Of a stretch of DNA of 64,000 nt, positions 57,446 through 64,000 are shown piece by piece. Where the stretch lies: the NCBI GenBank assembly GCA_027886185.1, contig WOAB01000583.1:248001-312000 (forward strand), read 5' to 3'. The notes under the pieces are model-generated. The model saw nothing but the letters and a program-made list of their open reading frames with translations, was not told the origin of the DNA and made no database searches. This DNA comes from Rheum nobile (taxonomy: Eukaryota > Streptophyta > Magnoliopsida > Caryophyllales > Polygonaceae). Every line of letters begins with the position of its first letter. Within the stretch, counting starts at the first letter, position 1. The translations under genes and the position numbers were made by a program.

Positions 57446-60400
57446 CTAGACTAACTCACTCGCAGTTTGGGACATACTACGATACTCACTCTCAGCAGAT
57501 GATTTGGAAACAGTGCGCTGCTTTTTAGTCTTCCAGGAAACTAAGGCTTTGCCGAGGAAGACACAATAGCCGGTCAGAGATCGACAAGTGTAGGAGCAAC
57601 TCCCCCAATCAGCATCACAGTATGCAAGTAAGGAAAGCTCATTACCGGAAGGGTAGAAGAGGGAGCAGTTAATCGTGCCTTTGAGATAGCGTAGTAAATA
57701 GGAAGCAGCCTGCATATGTGGAATTCGTGGAGAGGAAAGAAATTGACTGAGTTGTTGTACACTGTAAGAAATGTCTGGGCGAGAGAGAGTGAGATAGAGC
57801 AAACGACCCACAATACGACGATAAGATTCAGGATCAGAAATTTCTTCCCCAACATCTGGCTGTAAGTGCAAATTGCGTTGCATAGGAAAAGATGTGGGGA
57901 ATGTGGGATCTCCAACATCAGCAGTAACTATGGGTAGGTTTGGGGAAATATGTGGGGAATTTGAAGATTGAGTCTTAAAGGGAAAAACAGTTTCTCTAAA
58001 GACTACATGTCGTGAGATAAGAACCTGTTTTGTGTCCAAGTCATAGACCTTATAGGACTTTTGTCCTGGTGGATAACCCAGAAAAACACAGCGTCTAGCC
58101 GTGGCATCAAACTTTGTCCTGTGTGTCTTGGGTAGCAAAGCAAAACACAAACAACCGAACACCCTTAATAAGGTGTAATCAGGTTCCTTTCCATATAAGA
58201 CAGTATATGGTATTTTCCATTGGATGACAGAAGATGGAAGCAGGTTGATGAGGTGTGTAGCAGCCAGAACACAATCTCCCCAAAACATATGAGGTAAACC
58301 AGCATGGAGTCGCAAAGCACGAGCAATCTCAATCAAGTGTCGGTGTTTTCGCTCAACTCGACCATTTTGCTCTGGAACTCCAGGAGCAGATCGATGGTGA
58401 ACAATACCTTTTGCAGCAAACAAATCAACAACAGTCTTTTGCACAAATTCTGTCCCATTATCTGAACGAACCTTCTGAACCTTGACCCTAAACTGAGTCT
58501 CTACATAGTTCAAAAACTGACCAATCAATCGAGGAACCTGTTCTTTGTTGTTTAGCAGATATGTCCATGTTGCTCGTGAGTGATCATCGACAATAGTAAG
58601 GAAGTACTTAGCACCTCCATATGTTTGAGTGCGATAAGGCCCCCATAAATCAAAATGAACAAGCTCAAAAATCCGAGAAGCCACAGAAACACTTCTAGCA
58701 AAAGGGAGTTTATGATGCTTAGCAAGCACACAAATGTCACAATCATAGTGATGCATTTTTGAACAATCAAAACAAGAGAGATGTCTCATCTTGGATAAAG
58801 AAATATGTCCTAACCGGGCATGAAGCAAATCCATTTTGCTTATATTATTACAAACATTGTTAGTTGATGAGGGAAAAACAGAATCCACAGAATCAGTATT
58901 TGAAGCAACAGCAACCTTCAATTCATGATCACCAGAAGAAAGCTTGTAGAGTCCACCTTCCCTCTTTCCTGAAGCAACTATTTCCTTAGTTGTAAGGTCC
59001 TGTAGAGTACAACCATGTACCCCAAACACAAAGACATGAGAATCGTCAAGGAGCAATCGAGGAACTGAAATCAAGTTGTGTTTGAAAGCAGGCATATACA
59101 GAACATTCACTAGCTTCAATTTGTTCGACAAATAGACTGTCCCTTGTTGCTCAACTAACTGAGTTGAACCATCAGGTAGTCCTATTCTGATTGGTCTTGC
59201 CAATTGCCGAATATCACAAAGGATATTTTTGTTGAAAGTAACATGGTCTGTGGCCCCAGAGTCCACTATCCATGTACAAGAGTTTCCCATAGAATTAGAA
59301 TCATGAGAAAGCAAAGCGAGGTTACCTGCAAAATTGATGGTGTTCATGTAGCCACCAACATTTCCAGCCTCATCGGCTAGGCCTTTACCCTTCATCATCT
59401 TCAAAATCTCTTGAAAGACTGCATTAACAAGTGTGTTATCAGGTTTATGGCCCGAACCTTCTCCTTCTTCAGCTTCAAGAGGATTGTCGAATGTGTTCTC
59501 CTGCACATTAGCCATCAAATTTCCAGTATTTGAACCCTTAGGTCCCTTCCACCAGTCAGGATATCCAACTAGTTTGAAACAGGTTTCCTTCACGTGTCCA
59601 TTCTCATGACAGTAATCACATTTCCTTTCCAGCTTAACTCGTTTATAATCCCTGTTGTCTCTAGTGAAACCTCCACCTTTAGCTTGTCCATTCCCAGTCC
59701 CAACATTCCTCTGTTGATACTGACTGTTTCCTCCAAACCTATTGACTGCCAAGGCATCATGAGATTGAGACATATTCCCAGTAATCTCCTTTTGACGCTC
59801 AATTTGTAACACCATATGAAACACCTTGTTCAATGGTGGCAAAGGATCAGCAGAAAGAATAGTACTCCTTATATTTTCAAAGGCATCAGTGAGCCCCATC
59901 AGAAACTGCAACACTTTGGCATTGGATTCACGATCAACTATACGTTTCATCAAAGCACAAGAGCATCTAGCAAAGACTTCACAATTACAAACTGGAATAC
60001 CATCAATTGTCTGCAGTTCATCCCACAGTTTCTTCAATTTACTGTAATATGCAGCCACAGACAGATTTTCTTGTCTAGTATTACAGATTTCTCTACGCAA
60101 CTGATATATCAACGGCGCGTCAGATTCAGCAAATCGTTCATTCAACTCATTCCACAATTCCTCAGCAGTATTAGCAAACAAAAAGGTCTGTGAAATCTCA
60201 TCAACAATCGAATTGATAAGCCAACTCATGACCATATTATCACAACGTTCCCAATCTTCATAATCCTCAGAATCGGAATCAGGTTTCTTAATCAATCCAT
60301 TGATAAAACCTAATTTCTTCTTAGATCCTAGGGCTAATTTGACACTTCGCCTCCAGCTAGCGAAATTCATGCCATTAAACCTTGCAGATACAAGCTGCAT

Positions 60401-60607
60401 CCCAGGGTGATCTGAATTAGCTAGAGTAAAAGGATCGAATCTAGTACCTGTTCCTCCTGCTCCAGGCCTGAGTCGTGCTCTTCGAACAAGATTTTCATCG
60501 TCGGCAATCGATCGTTGATCTCCAGCAATCGGTACTTCATTTCCCGATCGTCGTGGATTCCGATCACGGCTTCCATTTCCAGTCATCGAAGCTCTATCAT
60601 CCGCCAT
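57446..60607 (-). CDS. Copia polyprotein gag-protease-integrase-RNase H, RT deleted
   Basis: The start is the ATG at 60607 (MADDRASMTGNGSRDRN); an in-frame TTG 12 bp upstream is not needed. There are 1053 residues to TAG. Domains in order: Ale-type gag (HPGMQLVSARFNGMNFASW, about 67-85), UBN2 middle, CCHC-like knuckle CDYCHENGHVKETC (about 325), protease WIVDSGATDHVTF (about 447), pre-integrase HARLGHISLSKM with CDICVLAKHHKLPF (about 600-635), and integrase D-D-E motifs FDLWGPYRTQ, VRSDNGTEFVQ and PEQNGRVERKHRH (about 650, 712, 745). After HVVFRETVFPFKTQS and a short linker the frame goes straight to DVGEEISDPESYRRIVGRLL and RNase H (AYCDADWGSCSYTCRSLTGY). The whole RT with its YVDD box, roughly 300 residues, is missing without frame loss. 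Such an element would need RT from a relative. Confidence 0.9.
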   Translation of the reverse strand: MADDRASMTGNGSRDRNPRRSGNEVPIAGDQRSIADDENLVRRARLRPGAGGTGTRFDPFTLANSDHPGMQLVSARFNGMNFASWRRSVKLALGSKKKLGFINGLIKKPDSDSEDYEDWERCDNMVMSWLINSIVDEISQTFLFANTAEELWNELNERFAESDAPLIYQLRREICNTRQENLSVAAYYSKLKKLWDELQTIDGIPVCNCEVFARCSCALMKRIVDRESNAKVLQFLMGLTDAFENIRSTILSADPLPPLNKVFHMVLQIERQKEITGNMSQSHDALAVNRFGGNSQYQQRNVGTGNGQAKGGGFTRDNRDYKRVKLERKCDYCHENGHVKETCFKLVGYPDWWKGPKGSNTGNLMANVQENTFDNPLEAEEGEGSGHKPDNTLVNAVFQEILKMMKGKGLADEAGNVGGYMNTINFAGNLALLSHDSNSMGNSCTWIVDSGATDHVTFNKNILCDIRQLARPIRIGLPDGSTQLVEQQGTVYLSNKLKLVNVLYMPAFKHNLISVPRLLLDDSHVFVFGVHGCTLQDLTTKEIVASGKREGGLYKLSSGDHELKVAVASNTDSVDSVFPSSTNNVCNNISKMDLLHARLGHISLSKMRHLSCFDCSKMHHYDCDICVLAKHHKLPFARSVSVASRIFELVHFDLWGPYRTQTYGGAKYFLTIVDDHSRATWTYLLNNKEQVPRLIGQFLNYVETQFRVKVQKVRSDNGTEFVQKTVVDLFAAKGIVHHRSAPGVPEQNGRVERKHRHLIEIARALRLHAGLPHMFWGDCVLAATHLINLLPSSVIQWKIPYTVLYGKEPDYTLLRVFGCLCFALLPKTHRTKFDATARRCVFLGYPPGQKSYKVYDLDTKQVLISRHVVFRETVFPFKTQSSNSPHISPNLPIVTADVGDPTFPTSFPMQRNLHLQPDVGEEISDPESYRRIVGRLLYLTLSRPDISYSVQQLSQFLSSPRIPHMQAASYLLRYLKGTINCSLFYPSGNELSLLAYCDADWGSCSYTCRSLTGYCVFLGKALVSWKTKKQRTVSKSSAESEYRSMSQTASELV

Positions 60608-60721
60608 CGTCAATGTCAATTTTAGTGAAACAACAAGAACGAAAGATCAAAAGCAGAATCGACTCTAGCGATTCAAGAATGCTTGATTTCAAGCCAATCA
60701 CTACGATCCAGGATCTTCTAC

Positions 60722-60734
60722 TGCTCTGATACCA
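60722..60734 (-). other. Primer-binding site of the young Copia
   Basis: TGGTATCAGAGCA on minus directly abuts the 5' LTR end (AACA), a perfect initiator-Met tRNA type PBS. Confidence 0.9.
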
Positions 60735-60981
60735 TGTTAAATGGTTGAATCAATCCAGAATCAACTCTGATGATAACAGGAGAACACAGAGAAGAGAAGA
60801 AACCAGAGAGATTTCTATTGATCAAAGGAGAGCTATCCAAGAAGTCGAACCTTACTGTACATAACAGAAAGGCTATTTAAAGCTAAACTAACTCTAACAA
60901 ACTCTAAACTAGAGTTAACACTAACTAAGGCTAACTAACTAAAGTGCCACGTCAGTGACCAAATAACTCTATATTCCCATA
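60735..60981 (-). repeat. 5' LTR of the young Copia
   Basis: 247 bp, one difference from the 3' LTR. Confidence 0.9.
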
Positions 60982-61266
60982 GAAGTGCATGAGTTTTCAC
61001 ATACATAAAGTCACACATATAGTCAAAAACCCTATATTGATTTTGTGCAATATTAATGCACATACAAGCCAAAATCTATGCACATGCCGTCGCAAGCCAA
61101 AATTATGCCTGGAAAAAAATGCAAAAAAAAACTTTGACCGGTCAACGATTGAGCTCCGACGCTAACCGTCGGTGAGTGGTTTGACCAGTCATGTTGACCG
61201 GTCAAACTCTCAAAAATCAGGTCATGTGAATGACACATGACCTTTTAATAAAAGAGTAATCCTAGC

Positions 61267-62012
61267 ATTTTGTTTATTTGACATTCAAAGGTTATAATTT
61301 ATTCTCATTTTTCACCCTATTACATATTCTCACATGACACTTTCCCAATTAAATTACAAATTAACCGAATTCAATAAATAAATTATCCGAGTTCAAACAA
61401 CAAATTAATTCATATATCGCCAAATTTAGATTCAAATTCTAAACACTAAAAAACTCCATTCAACAAATTAACCAAAACCAATCAACTAATTAATCATAAG
61501 CAAATCAAATTCAGAAGCAAAAAAAAGAATCATAAAGAGAATTTCAATGGACTTTATCGTGTCGTCATCAAGATTTAATTTCAAACTCAAATAATTAAAA
61601 AGCAAATAAACAATGTACAACGAGACTTATGGTGTGTTCCGCAAAACAAAAAAATAATCGCAACTTTCAAGTCAACTAAAAATAACCATAACTTTCAACA
61701 AAAATAATATAAATGATTTCCGGCTAATTCGATGACATGCACTCGAGATTTTTTCATAGTTGGACTTGGTAAATGATTCTTCTTTGTACAACAATATTTT
61801 TTATTAGCTGTCATGTACGTTGTCATCGAATTAGTCGAAACTTCAACTAAAAAACTCATTTGTATTATTTTTGGTTCATGGGTTGAAATTTGAGATTATT
61901 ATTATTTATTTTTCAAAAAAAAAATAACTGTATATATTATATATAATTAATTTATATTTTATAGATATTTATATAAAATAATTATACATATGTATATATA
62001 AATATATAAAAC

Positions 62013-62043
<31 letters not shown>

Positions 62044-62480
62044 AAATAATATAGTTTGTTACATTACATATTTACATGTATAACCAGACCGAGTCATACG
62101 GGACTAGAACCCATGTCCAGACCCGTCCATTATTTTTTTATGTGCATGGTCCGTCAGGTTCACATTCATGTATAAATCCACTTTTTTTTATTGGACAAAC
62201 TGACCCATCCAAAATTATACAAATCTATCGATGAGTTTCATTATAAACTAATTGACAATAGCAAAAATATCCATAATTTTATATATTACCTTAAGTTTCG
62301 ATACCTACTCACTATCGATGAGTTTCATTATAAACTTTATAATCCAACACCATTTTTATTTATTTTTTGATAGGAGCAACACCATTATTGAAATTGCAGC
62401 AATGTATAAAAATCACAAATTGTCGGGCAAAATTCAAGTTCACGGGTACAAACTATTCCCACTCTCCTTTACATCATATC
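61267..62480. other. AT-rich spacer upstream of the LTP gene
   Basis: No gene recognised. (TA)n-rich stretches lie at about 61925-62046. The block ATCGATGAGTTTCATTATAA is duplicated at about 62226 and 62314. Confidence 0.45.
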
Positions 62481-62499
62481 ATTCAATTCCCATCCTCTC

Positions 62500-62507
62500 T
62501 ATATAAA
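62500..62507 (+). promoter_or_regulatory. TATA box of the DIR1-like gene
   Basis: TATATAAA in the CT-rich context CATCCTCTCTATATAAAC, 81 bp before the ATG, a normal plant arrangement. Confidence 0.75.
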
Positions 62508-62580
62508 CAAAACATTATCATATAACATACACATCTAACTTGAAATCATACCAAATACCTTTTGCAAGCAATACTACCAA

Positions 62581-62892
62581 ATGGGTTTTGTGTCGACTAA
62601 GTCGGTTATCTTGGCGATGGCTATGGTGCTAGCATTGGTTGTGGCCAAACCGAGCCAGGGTGTGAGCCTCTGTAACATGGATGAAGACGGGCTTCAGGCT
62701 TGTAAGCCGGCGGTGACTGAACCGAACCCGGTCCCACCATCGGCCGATTGTTGCAAGGCGCTTTCGGGGGCCGACTTGCCTTGCCTTTGCTCATACAAGG
62801 AGTCGCCCATTCTGCCTGCCCTTGGCATTGATCCTGCCCTTTGTATGGGCCTCCCTGCAAACTGCAACCTCCCAACTCCTGTTAATTGTTAG
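62581..62892 (+). CDS. DIR1-like non-specific lipid-transfer protein
   Basis: An intronless frame of 103 residues. Residues 1 to about 27 form a signal peptide (hydrophobic run VILAMAMVLALVVA, then KPSQG), so the product is secreted. The mature part (~76 residues) has the eight-cysteine motif C-Xn-C-Xn-CC-Xn-CXC-Xn-C-Xn-C at 31, 41, 57/58, 68, 70, 95 and 103. CXC with a hydrophobic middle residue (CLC), the Pro-rich segment EPNPVPPSADCC and SYKESPILPALGIDP match DIR1 and its relatives (DIR1 is an apoplastic lipid carrier needed for systemic acquired resistance in Arabidopsis). An extra ninth cysteine at 88 is unusual. The start is supported by the signal peptide and TATA spacing. The exact role is inferred from family only. 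Confidence 0.9.
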   Translation: MGFVSTKSVILAMAMVLALVVAKPSQGVSLCNMDEDGLQACKPAVTEPNPVPPSADCCKALSGADLPCLCSYKESPILPALGIDPALCMGLPANCNLPTPVNC

Positions 62893-63447
62893 TTCTTAGA
62901 GAGGATACTTTAATTAGTGTTGATGGGTGTTTCTAAGTATGAAATTGTTGCTTTTTATTATTATTTTATTATATGATGTGGACAAATGCTTGCTTCTTCA
63001 CACTTGTGAAATAAATCAAACTCGAGATCTCTAAATAAAACGTTTACAAAGTCCAAAATCAGTATCCATTGTGTCAACAAAGCAAGCGTATTTTCAACCG
63101 TTGTAATATATATGTTTTCAAGAACTATACTACATAATATGATAGGAAGATCATCCGAATCTATTTGAGACTTGAACTCATTAGATAATATACTATTGGG
63201 ACCAAAGAACAAATTATAGTCCAAGCTTCTAAAATTTTCCATCAATTTATGTTTATAATGTTGTCTCAACGGTGTTTTCTAATCATCTCCTTTTCTAAGT
63301 TGGTTTAAAATAGAAACTTAATTAAAATTACAAATTGACCTTCATCCTCTTCTCAAGCAGTCTATTCTTCTTAAATTCAGTTCTTGTTCTTCTTGCAAGT
63401 TTGGGTCCTCGAGAGTTAAACCCTAGAATTTGGGGGCGAGGTTGAAT
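62893..63447. other. Spacer between LTP and BTB genes
   Basis: 3' flank of the LTP gene and 5' flank/UTR of the BTB gene. The 102-codon minus frame at 62961-63269 has no recognised motif. Confidence 0.45.
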
Positions 63448-63988
63448 ATGGAAAAGCGTGCAAAGATGTTAGGGCCGAGGGTGGATTTCGATTTCGCGTT
63501 CAACGACACCGTTTTCTCCGATCGGGTCCTCCGCATTGAAGTCGTGGCCGACTCTTCAGATTCTGATTTCGACGGATTGAATTGCGCTACCAGCAGCAAG
63601 CGCCGAAGAGTAGAGAATTCCGAAGGTAATATCGGTTGATTATCTTTATATTTCTCAATTTGTCCAGTTCTCTGTATATATTTTCTTTGATTACGTCTTT
63701 CTTTATCAGGTTTTCTGTATTATGTTGATTCCAATCCCTTAGAATGAAAAGATATTGTGTGCAGTACAAAATTAAGCACTGATCCCTTCATATGTATGAA
63801 TTATGAAAGAATGTAGTTGAATCTTCTGGCTAAAATTCTTAGAAACTGGTTTGGTGTTGGGTTTTGTGTATGAAGGAGATGAAGTTGCACATAGTAATGA
63901 TTCAGACTGTTCTACAGTTGTGGACAAAGTTAAAACTTTGCTCATTAGTTCTCCTATCCTAGCTGCAAGTAGCCCCTTTTTCTACAAG
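63448..63988 (+). CDS. POB1/LRB-type BTB-BACK protein, first two exons (continues past the edge)
   Basis: Exon 1 is 63448-63625 and exon 2 is 63876-63988, with a GT-AG intron of 250 bp. A further donor GT follows at 63989, so the gene continues to the right. The first 97 codons start MEKRAKMLGPRVDFDFAFND, then VFSDRVLRIEVVAD and a basic KRRRVEN stretch. Exon 2 gives NDSDCSTVVDKVKTLLISSP and ILAASSPFFYK. The DFAFND.NFSDR.LRIEI N-terminus and STVV.VK.L.ISSPILAA.SPFFYK at the start of the BTB fold match plant POB1/Light-Response BTB proteins, substrate adaptors of CUL3 ubiquitin ligases. The BTB remainder and BACK domain should be beyond the window. The spacer between the two conserved blocks is shorter than in Arabidopsis POB1. 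Confidence 0.85.
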
Positions 63989-64000
63989 GTATAACTTTGC

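Larger units (their letters stand above)
56900..60981 (-). mobile_element. Young Ale-type Ty1/Copia element lacking the RT domain (4.1 kb)
   Basis: LTRs of 247 bp at 56900-57146 and 60735-60981 differ at one position only (about 57101). The target duplication GAAGT is perfect (56895-56899 and 60982-60986). PBS and polypurine tract are intact. On minus the LTR begins TATGGGAA rather than TG, and ends AACA. One long polyprotein frame fills the interior, with a single nonsense codon near its end and an in-frame loss of RT. Confidence 0.9.
55644..61266. mobile_element. MULE-like/fold-back element with TGCACATACAAGCC core, split by a Copia
   Basis: The left end reads GCTAGGATTA then, about 25 bp on, GTTATGTGTCATGTACATGA. 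The complement of the right end reads GCTAGGATTA then GGTCATGTGTCATTCACATG, followed on both sides by GATCGGTCAA/GACCGGTCAA and a poly-T tract. Without the Copia (56900-60981) it is about 1.5 kb. GCTAGGAT-type ends are common in plant Mutator-like MITEs, but no convincing 9-bp duplication was found. No transposase. Confidence 0.6.

Overview
The window looks like nuclear DNA of a flowering plant, probably a eudicot. It holds spliced plant genes with GT-AG introns, long AT-rich spacers, and many Ty1/Copia and Ty3/Gypsy LTR retrotransposons, an RTE-type LINE and several kinds of MITE. No bacterial operon, CRISPR array, tRNA or rRNA gene was seen. I cannot name the species.

Four host genes are supported. 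(1) 24447-25029 (+) is a two-exon VOC/glyoxalase-fold protein of the At5g48480 type. (2) 31902-32880 (-) is a four-exon RIN4/NOI-like protein with an AvrRpt2-cleavage-type motif. (3) 62581-62892 (+) is a single-exon secreted DIR1-like lipid-transfer protein. (4) 63448 to the right edge (+) is the first two exons of a POB1/LRB-type BTB-BACK protein. They show no operon-like relation; each has its own promoter region among transposons and AT-rich DNA.

Layout. 1-2231: 5' part of a Copia element on the minus strand, with an LTR promoter rich in CGGTTA (MYB-type) motifs. 2232-6800: spacer with a small MITE, an LTR-like promoter on the minus strand, and a 54-bp minisatellite open on both strands. 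6802-18748: a nest of Gypsy elements. Family A copy 1 (LTR 6802-7559, gag-protease to 14014) is split by a hAT-like MITE and by two family B LTRs; family A copy 2 (LTR 15324-16032, gag to 18748) sits directly after the second B LTR. 18749-22220: a mosaic of broken host-gene pieces (ELMO domain on plus, Root_cap domain on minus) and short tandem repeats. 22230-24420: a decayed Copia whose 3' LTR abuts the VOC gene. 28064-31560: Tourist-like MITE, LINE, Stowaway-like MITE. 35427-36373: a probable Pack-MULE carrying a piece of a SCAR/WAVE gene. 39088-45421: a complete but inactivated Copia. 49250-52843: a fold-back element with ~440-bp terminal inverted repeats and a TTATATCC minisatellite core. 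53166-54545: a Copia fragment. 55644-61266: a second fold-back/MULE-like element with a TGCACATACAAGCC minisatellite, split by a young Ale-type Copia (56900-60981).

No clearly new system is visible. The most notable items are the young Copia whose long open frame lacks the whole reverse transcriptase domain, the two fold-back elements that share an inverted-minisatellite architecture, the Gypsy LTR that encodes a polyprotein tail, the SCAR-carrying Pack-MULE, and three hAT-like MITEs built from CCGGAC/ACCCG oligomers.
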